DNA of 64,000 nucleotides, from NCBI GenBank assembly GCA_902582105.1, contig CACHQT010000002.1:25706-89705 (forward strand), given 5' to 3'. Under the pieces are notes generated by a model that searched no databases, was not told the DNA's origin, and worked only from the letters and a program-made list of their open reading frames with translations. The translations under genes were made by a program, and so were the position numbers. The number at the start of each line of letters is the position of its first letter. Positions within the stretch are counted from its first letter, which is position 1. Source of the DNA: an uncultured Pelagibacteraceae bacterium (GTDB taxonomy: Bacteria; Pseudomonadota; Alphaproteobacteria; Pelagibacterales; Pelagibacteraceae). Below are positions 1-10,508 of this stretch, piece after piece.

Positions 1-300
1 AAGAATTTTTGGTAAAAATTTCATCATAATCTTTTTTGATAGAGTTTTTCTTATTAAAAATGAGTACTTTTTTAATTTTTCAACTGTTTCTTCTGCATTT
101 TTTCCACCCAAAGGAAGAACGAATGCTTTAGCAACTTTAAGATCTTGACTCATTTTAACTTCCGTTACGGTAATGTGGTTTGTTTCTAAATCAGGAACTT
201 TTGCTTCATTTTTAACAAATATCATTCCTAATGACTGTTTTATCATCTCTCCTACGCGTAATTGTCTTTGAGTAATTGGTTTTCCTAATTTATTATTCAT
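1..300 (-). CDS. rbfA: Ribosome-binding factor A, partial (C-terminus runs off the window start)
   Basis: Minus-strand reading from ATG at 300: MNNKLGKPITQRQLRVGEMIKQSLGMIFVKNEAKVPDLETNHITVTEVKMSQDLKVAKAFVLPLGG...; RbfA-like, directly downstream of infB. Confidence 0.9.
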   Translation of the reverse strand, partial: MNNKLGKPITQRQLRVGEMIKQSLGMIFVKNEAKVPDLETNHITVTEVKMSQDLKVAKAFVLPLGGKNAEETVEKLKKYSFLIRKTLSKKIMMKFLPKIL

Positions 301-2517
301 TTATATCATTCTTTCCGTAGATGTAGAATTAAACACTTCAATTATATCTTTTTTTTGATAATCACTAAAATCTTTTAAAGTTATACCACACTCTTGACCT
401 GTGCTTACTTGTTTAGCTTGGTTTTTTTCTCTAAAAATTGAGTTGATTTTACCAGTATATACTATGGCGCCATCTCTAATTAGTCTTGCGCTTGAGGTAT
501 TTAATATTTCTCCTTCTACCACCTTAGATCCCGCAACTTTGCCAACGCTAGATACTTTAAAAATTTCTAACACCTCTGCTGATCCAATAATCTTTTCTTG
601 CACGTCTGGAGCTAATAGGCCTGACATTCTTTTTTTAATATAATCTAAAACCTCATAAATTATATTGAAAGACGAAATAGTAATTTTTTCTTTCTCAGCT
701 AATTTTTTTGCTTCTTTGCTTGGTTTAACATTAAATGCAATGAGCACAGCATTTGATGCTTTTGCTAGTGTAACATCCGTCTCCGTAACCATTCCTATAT
801 CTGATAAAATAATTTTTGGTTTAACCTCTTCGTGGATTATTTGATTAATCGCTCCTTTAATAGCTTCCGATGAACCGTGAACATCCGATTTAACAATAAT
901 ATTTAATTCTTCTGAAACTTTATCCTTAAATGCAGACTCTTGTGTTGCAAAAGTTAATGGATTTTTTCCTTGCTTAGACTCATCAACTCTTGTCTCCCAT
1001 AATGTTTTTGCTTCTTTCTCATTATTTAATACTAAAAAATCATCTCCAGATTTTGCTGCTCCATTTATTCCTAAAATTTCAATTGGTGTTGAAGGAAATG
1101 CTTCTTCTAAATTTTTACCTTTATCATCTATTAAGGCTCTAGCTTTTCCCCATTTTAATCCACTTACAAAATAATCACCTTTTTTTAAAGTCCCAGATGT
1201 AACTATAACTGTCGCTACTGGGCCTCTTCCAATATCAATTTTTGACTCTAAAACTACACCAGATGCTTTCGACTCAAAGTCTGTTTTTAAATCTAAAATT
1301 TCTGACTGCAAAACTATTGCTTCAACTAATTTATCTATATTTTTTTTTGTCTTAGCAGAAATTTCAACCATCAAAGTTTCGCCTGAAAGTTCTTCAGCTA
1401 TAAGTTCATACTCTAGTAATTGATTTTTAACTTTTTGTGGATCTGCTTCAGGCAAGTCACATTTATTTACGGCAACAACTATAGGAACTTTTGCTGCTTT
1501 TGCGTGTTTAATTGACTCTATGGTTTGAGGCTTGACTCCGTCGTCTGCTGCTACGACCAAAACAACTATATCAGTTAATTTTGATCCTCTTGCTCTCATT
1601 TCGGTAAATGCTGCATGACCAGGGGTATCTATAAAAGTAAGTTTACTTTTCTGATTTTCAATTTGATAAGCACCTATATGTTGAGTAATTCCACCAAATT
1701 CCCCAGACACTACATTTGCACTTCTTAAAACATCTAATACTGATGTTTTGCCGTGATCCACATGTCCCATTACAGTTACTATAGGTGGTCTATTTTTTAA
1801 ATTATCAGATCTATTGTCTTTTATTTTTTGTACTATTTCCTCAGCTTTAGTTTCTCTTATTGGATTATGATCAAACTCTTTAACTAAGTATTCTGCAGTA
1901 TCTGCAGCCAAAGTTTGATTTATTGTCACTGTAACCCCCATTCCTAAAAGATGTTTTATTACGCTGCTAGACTGCTCTGCCATTCTATTTGCTAGCTCTC
2001 TTACTGTGATTGCTTCAGGAATATTAACGTCTCTCTTAATTGGTTTAAAATTTTCTTGTTTTTCCTCTTTTTTAAGATCTCTATTTTCTTTTTGCTTAGC
2101 TCTTTTCAATGAAGCTATACTTCTTGCTCTCGTTTCAAGTTTGTCGCTTAGTGCTGCAGATATTGTAAGCTTTTGTTCCCTTTTTTTTGAAATATTTTTG
2201 TCCTTTGTATCCTTATAATTTTTTTCTCCTTTTATCCTTCTTGTGGCTCTTTGTTCAGCAAGTTTACGTTTTTCAAAATCATTAGATTTAGATAAAGAGG
2301 GAAAACTTTTCTTAACATTTGAGGTTTTTGATGAAAAAAGTGAGTTATTTCTTGGTTTTTGGTAACTTGAGCTTCGGTTGAATGAACCTTTGCTAGAAAA
2401 TTTATTCGTTTTTTTTTCAATAACTACTGAATTTTTACTTTTAGTTTTAGCTAATTCAATATTTTCTATAGATTTCTTTGCAATACCAGAAATAGTTAAT
2501 TTTGTTTTTTTTTCCAT
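301..2517 (-). CDS. infB: Translation initiation factor IF-2
   Basis: 738 aa; GTPase motifs GHVDHGKTS, DTPGHAAF, NKCD; between nusA and rbfA. Confidence 0.98.
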   Translation of the reverse strand: MEKKTKLTISGIAKKSIENIELAKTKSKNSVVIEKKTNKFSSKGSFNRSSSYQKPRNNSLFSSKTSNVKKSFPSLSKSNDFEKRKLAEQRATRRIKGEKNYKDTKDKNISKKREQKLTISAALSDKLETRARSIASLKRAKQKENRDLKKEEKQENFKPIKRDVNIPEAITVRELANRMAEQSSSVIKHLLGMGVTVTINQTLAADTAEYLVKEFDHNPIRETKAEEIVQKIKDNRSDNLKNRPPIVTVMGHVDHGKTSVLDVLRSANVVSGEFGGITQHIGAYQIENQKSKLTFIDTPGHAAFTEMRARGSKLTDIVVLVVAADDGVKPQTIESIKHAKAAKVPIVVAVNKCDLPEADPQKVKNQLLEYELIAEELSGETLMVEISAKTKKNIDKLVEAIVLQSEILDLKTDFESKASGVVLESKIDIGRGPVATVIVTSGTLKKGDYFVSGLKWGKARALIDDKGKNLEEAFPSTPIEILGINGAAKSGDDFLVLNNEKEAKTLWETRVDESKQGKNPLTFATQESAFKDKVSEELNIIVKSDVHGSSEAIKGAINQIIHEEVKPKIILSDIGMVTETDVTLAKASNAVLIAFNVKPSKEAKKLAEKEKITISSFNIIYEVLDYIKKRMSGLLAPDVQEKIIGSAEVLEIFKVSSVGKVAGSKVVEGEILNTSSARLIRDGAIVYTGKINSIFREKNQAKQVSTGQECGITLKDFSDYQKKDIIEVFNSTSTERMI

Positions 2518-2527
2518 TTTTCATTAC

Positions 2528-4081
2528 TCAATCTTTATATATTTTACTTCTTGCCGACATGATAAGTTCATCAGCTTCTTCTTTTGATAAAGCGAAATCT
2601 TCTAAATAACCTTTTATTCTCACTCTTTCACCTTTTATAATATCATAACCACCAGTTAGTTCATCAGATGCAAGATCAGCAAAATCGGACAACTTTAATA
2701 TTCTTTGTTCCCCTAAAGTAACTAACATACCAGGTGTCAGTCCTTTATGTTTAATTAGTTCGCTTTCCAAACCTAAATCTTTAATTTTATTTGAAATTTC
2801 TTCCTGGTCTTTTTGATAAAACTCTTTAGCTCTATCAATTAAAGCTTTAGCAGTTGCCTCTTCGATACCCTCAATTTTAATCAATGATTCTACTGAACTA
2901 TCTTTAATATCATCTATTGATGAAAATCCCTCAGCCACAAGCAACTGTCCTAAAGTTTCGTCTAATTCTAAGTTTTTTACAAAATTCTCTGTTTTTTCCT
3001 TGAATTCAATTTGCCTTCTTTCTGAATCTTCTTCATCTGTCATAATATTAATTTCAAAATTTAAAAGCTTAGTTGCCAACCTTACATTTTGACCTCTTCT
3101 ACCAATAGCTTTACTTAAATTTTCTTCTGTCAGAATTACATCTAGTTTTTTTAAATCATTATCTACATTAACTCTTTGCACTTCTGCTGGTGATAAAGCA
3201 TTTGAAACTACTATAGCTGGATCCTCTGACCAGTTTACAATATCAATTTTTTCTCCTTGTAGCTCATTAACTACTGCTTGAACTCTTGAGCCTCTCATAC
3301 CTACACAAGCACCCACGGGGTCTAAAGAAGTATCGATTGCTTTGACACATATTTTGGCTCTACTGCCTGGATCTCTTGCTGATGATTTTATTTCAATTAA
3401 ACCATCATAAATTTCGGGAACCTCTTGAATAAATAATTTTTCCATAAATTTTGGATGAGCTCTTGATAAAAAAATTTGTTGTCCTCTAGTTTCTCTTCTA
3501 ACATCATGACAATATGCTTTTACACGGTCACCAGCTTTAATATTTTCTCGTGGGATCATTTCATTTTTTTGAATTATTCCCTCGGCTTTTCCTAAATCCA
3601 CAATTACATTTCCAAATTCTAAACGTTTAACTATACCGCTTAAAATTGTATCTTTTTTATCAATAAAATCGTTAAACTGTCTTTCTCTCTCTGCTTCTCT
3701 TACATTAAAATTAATAACTTGCTTAGCAGTTTGTGCAGCTATTCTTCCAAAATCAAAAGATGGTAAAACTTGAAGTATTTCATCACCTATTTTTTTATTT
3801 TTATTTTCTTCTCCCAATTTTATCGCATCTTTTATGCCTATTTCGGTATTAATGTTTTCAGGATTTTCAACTACTTTTAATTTTCTAAAAATTCCAATAT
3901 CTCCATTATCTCTATTAATTAAAACTTTGATTTCATTATCTTGACCAAATTTTGATTTTGCAGCTTTTGCTATTCCAGTTTCCATAGATTCTATAATAAG
4001 TTCTTTATCTATAGATTTTTCTAATGCAACTGCCTCGGCAATCCTTAACAATTCAAGTTTATCAGCTCTTTTATTTAACAT
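2528..4081 (-). CDS. nusA: Transcription termination/antitermination factor NusA
   Basis: 517 aa; S1/KH region (GRRGQNVRLATKLL) and C-terminal repeats; upstream of infB. Confidence 0.97.
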   Translation of the reverse strand: MLNKRADKLELLRIAEAVALEKSIDKELIIESMETGIAKAAKSKFGQDNEIKVLINRDNGDIGIFRKLKVVENPENINTEIGIKDAIKLGEENKNKKIGDEILQVLPSFDFGRIAAQTAKQVINFNVREAERERQFNDFIDKKDTILSGIVKRLEFGNVIVDLGKAEGIIQKNEMIPRENIKAGDRVKAYCHDVRRETRGQQIFLSRAHPKFMEKLFIQEVPEIYDGLIEIKSSARDPGSRAKICVKAIDTSLDPVGACVGMRGSRVQAVVNELQGEKIDIVNWSEDPAIVVSNALSPAEVQRVNVDNDLKKLDVILTEENLSKAIGRRGQNVRLATKLLNFEINIMTDEEDSERRQIEFKEKTENFVKNLELDETLGQLLVAEGFSSIDDIKDSSVESLIKIEGIEEATAKALIDRAKEFYQKDQEEISNKIKDLGLESELIKHKGLTPGMLVTLGEQRILKLSDFADLASDELTGGYDIIKGERVRIKGYLEDFALSKEEADELIMSARSKIYKD

Positions 4082-4099
4082 TTTTCATCTTTTCCAAAA

Positions 4100-4123
4100 A
4101 AAAATGGGCCTAGGCCCATTTTT
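4100..4123. terminator. Perfect 24-bp palindrome, likely intrinsic terminator between metK and nusA
   Basis: AAAAATGGGCCTAGGCCCATTTTT, GC-rich core flanked by A- and T-runs, in the 98-bp metK-nusA gap. Confidence 0.75.
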
Positions 4124-4179
4124 GAAATTTCAACAATGTGAACTGAATATATGTATTTTTAGTATATTTTCAACTTTAA

Positions 4180-5343
4180 TTACTTCTTAAAAACATCTGC
4201 TTTGTCTGTTTTTTCCCAAGAAAATGCCCCGTTAGACTCTGGAACTCTTCCAAAATGTCCATATGCTGCGGTTTTTTCGTATATAGCTTTGTTTAAACCT
4301 AACATTTCTCTTATACCTCTTGGGCTTAAATCGAAATTATCATTAATCAATTTTTCTACATGTTTATTTTTTTCTTCATCATTATCAAAAAGATCTACAT
4401 AAATAGACAAAGGCTTAGATACACCAATTGCATATGCAAGTTGAATTAAACATTTATCTGCAATCTTTGAGGCAACAACATTTTTTGCCAAATATCTTGA
4501 TGCGTATGCAGCTGATCTGTCAACTTTTGTAGGGTCTTTTCCAGAAAAAGCTCCACCTCCATGTGGTGCCGCACCTCCATAAGTATCTACAATAATTTTT
4601 CTTCCTGTTAATCCACTGTCTCCATCTGGTCCACCAATTACAAAATTACCTGTGGGATTTATATAAATCTCTTTTTCATCGAGATTTCCTAATAAATCTT
4701 TTGGGATAGATCTTTCAATATATGGCATGCAAAGTTCTTTAACTTTTACGAGGTCAACATCTTTTGAATGTTGTGTAGAGATCACAACTGATTTTACCGC
4801 ATTAGGCAAACCGTCTTTATATTCAATTGTAATTTGACTTTTTGAATCTGGCTCTATTCCTTTGAGCTTTCCAGATTTTCTATCTTCAGCCATCAATCTT
4901 AAAATTCTATGTGAGTAATGAATTGGAGCAGGCATTAGAACATCAGTTTCATTACATGCATATCCAAACATAATTCCCTGGTCTCCTGCACCTTCATCTT
5001 TATTTCCAGATGAGTCTACACCCATAGCTATATCTGCTGACTGAGCATGCAAATGAGTTTCAATCTTAGTAGTATCTTTCCAACTAAAACCATCTTGATC
5101 ATATCCGATGTCTTTAATACATTCTCTAACTTTTTGAATCAAATCCTCTTTTTTTATTTCTGGTCCTCTTACTTCTCCAGCTAAAACTACCTTATTTGTT
5201 GTTGTTAAAGTTTCGCAAGCTACTCTTGATTGTGGTTCCGCACCTAAATAACTATCTACAACCATATCCGATATTCTATCGCAAACTTTATCTGGATGTC
5301 CTTCTGAAACTGACTCGCTAGTAAATAAATAATTTTTTTTCAT
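4180..5343 (-). CDS. metK: S-adenosylmethionine synthetase
   Basis: [22 protein letters not shown]..., [30 protein letters not shown]. Confidence 0.98.
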   Translation of the reverse strand: MKKNYLFTSESVSEGHPDKVCDRISDMVVDSYLGAEPQSRVACETLTTTNKVVLAGEVRGPEIKKEDLIQKVRECIKDIGYDQDGFSWKDTTKIETHLHAQSADIAMGVDSSGNKDEGAGDQGIMFGYACNETDVLMPAPIHYSHRILRLMAEDRKSGKLKGIEPDSKSQITIEYKDGLPNAVKSVVISTQHSKDVDLVKVKELCMPYIERSIPKDLLGNLDEKEIYINPTGNFVIGGPDGDSGLTGRKIIVDTYGGAAPHGGGAFSGKDPTKVDRSAAYASRYLAKNVVASKIADKCLIQLAYAIGVSKPLSIYVDLFDNDEEKNKHVEKLINDNFDLSPRGIREMLGLNKAIYEKTAAYGHFGRVPESNGAFSWEKTDKADVFKK

Positions 5344-5344
5344 C

Positions 5345-6871
5345 TTAACTCCCTTTCTTTTTTAAAAAAAAAATTAAACTAATATAAAATAGTAAAAAAT
5401 AAAAGAAAATCTTATTACCATATTGGCCAAATATAGTTTTGGAGATTTTTCTAAAATTTTTTATTTCGAAAGTTCCCTTTTCAGTTGATTCTACTTTTTT
5501 TACTATTTGACCTATGGGATTGATGTAAACAGACATCCCATTATTTGCAGAACGGATCAAATTTTTACCCTCCTCAACTGACCTAAATATCGAATGCAAA
5601 AGGTGTTGATGAGGTCCTATTGAATTTCCAAACCATCCATCCTCAGAGATATTTAATATGAAATCGAATTTTTCACCACTCTTATTGAGCTTTCCTGTAT
5701 AAATTATTTCATAACAAATAAGTGGGAGAAATTTAATATTATTTATATCTATAATTTTTCTATCATCATCACTACTAAATGATTGATAACCATGAGTAAT
5801 TTTTTTTAAACCGATTTTAGAGAAAATATTTTCAAATGGTAAAAATTCACCAAATGGAACAAGATTATTTTTTTTATAATTTGCTAAAATATTTAAATTA
5901 TTATCCAAAACTACTAGAGAATTATAAATTTTTAGGTCAGATTGAGAGTTTATACCAAGAATAATTTTATGATTTTCTGAAAAATTATTTTTGAAATTTT
6001 CTTTATAAATATTTAAATCTTTTAGATATATGTTTGTTAAAATACCTTCAGGTAAAATAAATAAAGTTTCTTTTTTTTCTTCAGGCTTACTTAGATCAAT
6101 TAATTCATTAATAATTATATTGGGATCCTCATTTTGAAAAAACCTGCTTAACTCTACTTTGGGTGAAACAACTTTAATTTTTGTATTTAAATCGATTAAT
6201 TGTGCTTCATGATATTTATTGATTACACTTTTACCAAAATAAATATTAGCGCCAACAGAAACTATAGAAAAGATAACTATTAATATTTTAGAAAATTGAC
6301 TTTTTTTAAAAAATATTATTACAGGCAACAAGAATAGGGTAATTGATAACAAGTTAAAAGAATAGGTCCCTATAATAGATAATATTTGTATAAAATTGAT
6401 ATATTCAGTCCAGCTATAAGCAATTAAATTCCAAGGAAAGCCACCTAATATATTTCCCCTTAGAAATTCGGCAATTGAAAAAATTAAAGCAAAAATTAAT
6501 ATAGATCTATAATTTTTTTCTAGGTTAAAAAATGAGCATATAAATGTAATAAGACCATAAAACAAACCAAGAAATAAAGGTATCAAAAAAAATGCAATTG
6601 GCATTAATGGTAAAAAAATTTCCTCAAATGTTAAAGAGTTTATAATCCAATAGATATTCGATACAAAATATCCAAAACCAAATGCCCAACCTAGTAAAAA
6701 TAATCGCCACTTACCCAGATAAAAATTTGAAACTATAAAAAGAAATAAAAAAGAAAATGTAAAAAAATTTAGTATAAAAAAATTATATGGTGGTAAACTA
6801 AAGGAACTTATTATACCAAGTAAAATTGGTATAATAAAAAAAAACAATTTGTTATTTATTTTTTTTAACAA
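5345..6871 (-). CDS. lnt: Apolipoprotein N-acyltransferase
   Basis: 508 aa; multiple TM segments then nitrilase-like domain ([25 protein letters not shown]). Confidence 0.93.
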   Translation of the reverse strand: MLKKINNKLFFFIIPILLGIISSFSLPPYNFFILNFFTFSFLFLFIVSNFYLGKWRLFLLGWAFGFGYFVSNIYWIINSLTFEEIFLPLMPIAFFLIPLFLGLFYGLITFICSFFNLEKNYRSILIFALIFSIAEFLRGNILGGFPWNLIAYSWTEYINFIQILSIIGTYSFNLLSITLFLLPVIIFFKKSQFSKILIVIFSIVSVGANIYFGKSVINKYHEAQLIDLNTKIKVVSPKVELSRFFQNEDPNIIINELIDLSKPEEKKETLFILPEGILTNIYLKDLNIYKENFKNNFSENHKIILGINSQSDLKIYNSLVVLDNNLNILANYKKNNLVPFGEFLPFENIFSKIGLKKITHGYQSFSSDDDRKIIDINNIKFLPLICYEIIYTGKLNKSGEKFDFILNISEDGWFGNSIGPHQHLLHSIFRSVEEGKNLIRSANNGMSVYINPIGQIVKKVESTEKGTFEIKNFRKISKTIFGQYGNKIFFYFLLFYISLIFFLKKKGS

Positions 6872-6872
6872 T

Positions 6873-7301
6873 TTATTTATTAAGACTTTGTAATATTAGT
6901 TTTTCTTTATTATGCATTTTTTTATAATCTTTATTTTTCTTATGATCGTATCCAACTAAATGTAAATAGCCATGTATCCAAGTTTTATCAAATTCATAGC
7001 TAAAATTTGACAAAGAAGATTTTTTATTAATTATTTCAAAACTTATAGCAATATCCCCAATATAAGATTTACTTTTTAAAGGAAATGATAATACATCTGT
7101 TTTTTTATTTTTTTTTCTAAATTTACTATTTAATTTTTTCATTACATTGTTATTAGTGAGTAAAATCGAAAATTCTTGATTTTTATTTTTGAAAGGTAAT
7201 ATTTTTTTTAATTTATTGACTTTTTTCTTTAAGTATTCTTTTGGGTTTTTAATTTTTTTTTTCCATTTTGGAAAATCAACTACTACATTTACTTTTATCA
7301 T
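6873..7301 (-). CDS. ybeY: Endoribonuclease YbeY
   Basis: HGYLHLVGYDH zinc motif; between lnt and phoH. Confidence 0.93.
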   Translation of the reverse strand: MIKVNVVVDFPKWKKKIKNPKEYLKKKVNKLKKILPFKNKNQEFSILLTNNNVMKKLNSKFRKKNKKTDVLSFPLKSKSYIGDIAISFEIINKKSSLSNFSYEFDKTWIHGYLHLVGYDHKKNKDYKKMHNKEKLILQSLNK

Positions 7302-8308
7302 TCATCACTTTTTTGATCTGAATATGCTTTAACTATTTTTGAAACGAGCGGATGTCTTACAACATCTTTGTGGTCAAAATCAACTATAGAAATTTCTTTA
7401 AGATGTCCCAAAAGTTTTTTTGACCTAATTAACCCAGACAAAGATTTGTTTGGTAAGTCTATTTGAGATGGATCTCCATTAATAACAATTTTAGAGTTTT
7501 CACCAATTCTAGTCAAAAACATTTTTATCTGAGTGTCTGTTGCGTTCTGAGCTTCATCTAAAATAGCAAAAGAATTTTTTAGAGTTCTGCCTCTCATAAA
7601 GGCTAGTGGTGCGATCTCAATATCTCCAATCTCTATTTTTTTTTGGATTTTTTCATAGTCTAATAAATCATATAAAGAGTCGTAAAGAGGTCTTAGATAT
7701 GGATCTACCTTTTCTCTCATATCACCAGGCAAAAAACCTAATCTTTCCCCCGCCTCAACGGCAGGCCTTGATAATATAATTCTTTCAATTTTTTTTTCTA
7801 ATAGCATTGTTAAAGCTACCGCTACAGCTAAAAATGTTTTTCCTGTTCCAGCGGGTCCAGCTGAAATTATAACTTCACTTTCTCTTAATGACCTAACATA
7901 TTTTTTTTGTTTTTCAGACCTTGGAATAACTGATTTTTTTGGAGTTTTAATTATATACTCTATATTTTTTTCAGAATTATTTAATTTTTCATCAATCATA
8001 AATTTATTTACAGATGAAATTATATCTTTTTTTTCTATTGCGCCATTTATTTTAAACTGTTCATGCAAAAATTGAATAGCATTTTTAATTAATTCATTCT
8101 TTTCTGGATTACTTTTAACTAGAATTGAATTTCCTCTTGAATAAATTTTAGTTTTTGTAATTTTCTCTAAATCTTTAATATTATTATTAAATTCACCCAC
8201 AACTCCTAACAACATTTCATTTTTTTGAAATATTATACTAAGAGTATTATTGTCAGAATATACAAACCTAAGATCGGAATTTAGTTTTTTATATGCAGTA
8301 TTTCTCAA
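7298..8308 (-). CDS. PhoH-like ATPase
   Basis: GPAGTGKTFLAVAVAL Walker A; PhoH family domain; ybeY neighbour. Confidence 0.93.
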   Translation of the reverse strand: MRNTAYKKLNSDLRFVYSDNNTLSIIFQKNEMLLGVVGEFNNNIKDLEKITKTKIYSRGNSILVKSNPEKNELIKNAIQFLHEQFKINGAIEKKDIISSVNKFMIDEKLNNSEKNIEYIIKTPKKSVIPRSEKQKKYVRSLRESEVIISAGPAGTGKTFLAVAVALTMLLEKKIERIILSRPAVEAGERLGFLPGDMREKVDPYLRPLYDSLYDLLDYEKIQKKIEIGDIEIAPLAFMRGRTLKNSFAILDEAQNATDTQIKMFLTRIGENSKIVINGDPSQIDLPNKSLSGLIRSKKLLGHLKEISIVDFDHKDVVRHPLVSKIVKAYSDQKSDE

Positions 8309-8309
8309 T

Positions 8310-9644
8310 CTATGCTGCTCTCGAGTTATTATTCATAATTTCACCAAACAAAGTATTTTGATTACAACTTTCTATTTTAACTTTAATAACTTTTCCAATA
8401 TTCTTCTCATCACCTTCAAAAATCACCGAATTTAAATACTTATTTCTACCGAAAAGTTTATTTTGGCCTTTCATTTTATTTTCTACTAAAATATCGATTG
8501 GTTTATTTTTAAAAGATTTATTCATTTCTAATTGATAAGAAAATAAAATTTTTTGTATTTTTGTTAGCCTCTCTTTGGATATTTCATTATCAATCAATTT
8601 TAAATTTGCTGCTTTAGTGCCTGGTCTAGGACTAAAAATAAAAGAATAAGAATTAATAAATTTTATTTTTTTTATTAATTCAACGGTATCATTAAAATCT
8701 TCATCTGTCTCACCTGGGTACGAAATTATAAAATCACTTGAAAATTCTATATTAGAATTAATTTTCTTTAACTTATCAAAAATTGTTAAATATTCTTCAA
8801 CACTATGCTTTCTGTTCATTAATTTTAAAATCTTATTAGAGCCACTTTGTATTGGCAAGTGGATAAAAGGCATTAATTTTTTATTTGTAGAATAACAATC
8901 AATCAAATCATCTGACATATCTCTTGGGTGTGAAGTGGTATACCTTATTCTTTCTAGCTCAGAAAACTTTTCTAGCTCATTTAATAAATCAGAAATTTTA
9001 TAGAACTTGGAATTTTCTTCATAAGAATATGCGTTTACATTTTGACCTATCAGTGTGATTTCTTTGGCACCATTTTTAATTAATTCCTCTGCCTCTTTGA
9101 TAATTTTTCTAAAAGGTCTTGAATATTCTGGGCCCCTTGTAAAGGGAACAACACAGAAATGGCAAAATTTATCACATCCCTCTTGTATAGTTAAAAATGT
9201 TGAAATTTTATTGTTAGTATTTTTTATTTTGTCGAAATATTCAAACTTTTGGATTGTATCAAAATCAGTTTCTTCTTTCTTTTCCTTTTCAGTAAAACTT
9301 TTTAATATTTGATTAATTTTATGATAAGATTGTGGACCTATTACAACATCAATGTAAGGTTCTCTTTTAAGCATTTCTTGGTTTTCTGCTTGAGCAACAC
9401 AACCAGCAACAACCATTATTGGTTTTTTTTTTGTTTTATATAATTTTTTTATTCTTCCTACTTCGTGGTAAACTTTTTCTTTAGCCTTATCTCTTATATG
9501 GCAAGTGTTTAATATATAACAACTTGCATCATCATGTTTATCAGCTTTAATAAAACCAATTTTTTTTACTGAGTCATAAATACGATTTGAATCATACTCA
9601 TTCATCTGGCAACCAAATGTTTTAATAAATATTTTTTTTTCCAT
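8310..9644 (-). CDS. miaB: tRNA-2-methylthio-N6-dimethylallyladenosine synthase MiaB
   Basis: FGCQMNEYDS, radical SAM CDKFCHFCVVPFTRG. Confidence 0.96.
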   Translation of the reverse strand: MEKKIFIKTFGCQMNEYDSNRIYDSVKKIGFIKADKHDDASCYILNTCHIRDKAKEKVYHEVGRIKKLYKTKKKPIMVVAGCVAQAENQEMLKREPYIDVVIGPQSYHKINQILKSFTEKEKKEETDFDTIQKFEYFDKIKNTNNKISTFLTIQEGCDKFCHFCVVPFTRGPEYSRPFRKIIKEAEELIKNGAKEITLIGQNVNAYSYEENSKFYKISDLLNELEKFSELERIRYTTSHPRDMSDDLIDCYSTNKKLMPFIHLPIQSGSNKILKLMNRKHSVEEYLTIFDKLKKINSNIEFSSDFIISYPGETDEDFNDTVELIKKIKFINSYSFIFSPRPGTKAANLKLIDNEISKERLTKIQKILFSYQLEMNKSFKNKPIDILVENKMKGQNKLFGRNKYLNSVIFEGDEKNIGKVIKVKIESCNQNTLFGEIMNNNSRAA

Positions 9645-10055
9645 CTAGGATTTTTTTTTTATGCCATACAATTCTAGCTTGTGATCAACCAACTTGTAAC
9701 CATGTTTTTCTGCAACTTTTTTTTGTAATTCTTCAATGTCGTTATCTACGAACTCAATAATTTCTCCAGTTTTTATATCTATCAAGTGATCATGATGACC
9801 TTCGTTTAACTCTTCGTATCTTGCTTTTCCTCCCTTGAAATCATGCTTTGCTAAAATTCCACTTTCTTCAAAAAGTTTCACTGTTCTATAAACAGTTGCA
9901 ATGCTAATTTTTGGATCAGTTTTTGAAACCCTGTTATACAGTTCATCAACATTTGGATGGTCAGTGGACTCTGACATAACTTTAGCAATAACTTTTCTTT
10001 GGTCTGTAAGTTTAACACCTTTTATCTTACATTTTTTTTCAATATTAGATGACAT
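9645..10055 (-). CDS. fur: Fur family transcriptional regulator (Fur/Mur type)
   Basis: LTDQRKVIAKVM, ISIATVYRTVKLF, HHDHLID; no CxxC structural Zn motif. Confidence 0.9.
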   Translation of the reverse strand: MSSNIEKKCKIKGVKLTDQRKVIAKVMSESTDHPNVDELYNRVSKTDPKISIATVYRTVKLFEESGILAKHDFKGGKARYEELNEGHHDHLIDIKTGEIIEFVDNDIEELQKKVAEKHGYKLVDHKLELYGIKKKS

Positions 10056-10064
10056 TGTTTTATT

Positions 10065-10508
10065 CTAACTCAAATAAAGTGGTTTAATCAAATTTTTTTT
10101 AATTTTATATTTACTACACAATTCGGGTATTTTCTCATATTTTATATTATGATATTGTGAAAGAAGTGATGAATTTTTAAAAATTTCATTTTTTATAGAA
10201 TATTTTAAACTAATAAAATCTAAAAAACTAAAACAATAGTAGTCAATATTTTGAGAAACATGATAACCTTTTGCAATAGAAATGGAATTTCTGATTCCTG
10301 CAAAGCTACCGGGACCTCTATTTACATAAATTCTATTTAAATTTTTTGCTAATAGTTTATTTTTATCTAGTAAATCATCTATTAAAATTACCAATTTATC
10401 AAAATTATTTTTACTATTTTCAAACTTGCTTGTATAAATATTTTTAGTATTTTTTATGAGAGTTAAAAAAATTTTATCTGTAGTTGCATCAATAATTAAA
10501 TCATTCAT
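10065..10508 (-). CDS. tsaB: tRNA threonylcarbamoyladenosine biosynthesis protein TsaB (short)
   Basis: IIDATTDKIFLTL, NRGPGSFAGIRNSISIAKG; likely start is the internal ATG at 10508 (MNDLIIDATT), not the track start at 10559. Confidence 0.85.
   Translation of the reverse strand: MNDLIIDATTDKIFLTLIKNTKNIYTSKFENSKNNFDKLVILIDDLLDKNKLLAKNLNRIYVNRGPGSFAGIRNSISIAKGYHVSQNIDYYCFSFLDFISLKYSIKNEIFKNSSLLSQYHNIKYEKIPELCSKYKIKKNLIKPLYLS

Noticed and set aside
401-643. Plus-strand 80-aa ORF opposite infB (and 2006..2218, 2378..2587)
   Set aside because: Antisense to a clear infB frame with low-complexity translation; shadow ORFs
2232-2420. Minus-strand 62-aa ORF
   Set aside because: Alternative frame inside infB N-terminal region
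5344-5345. SAM riboswitch upstream of metK
   Set aside because: metK follows lnt with only a 1-bp gap; no space for a riboswitch leader
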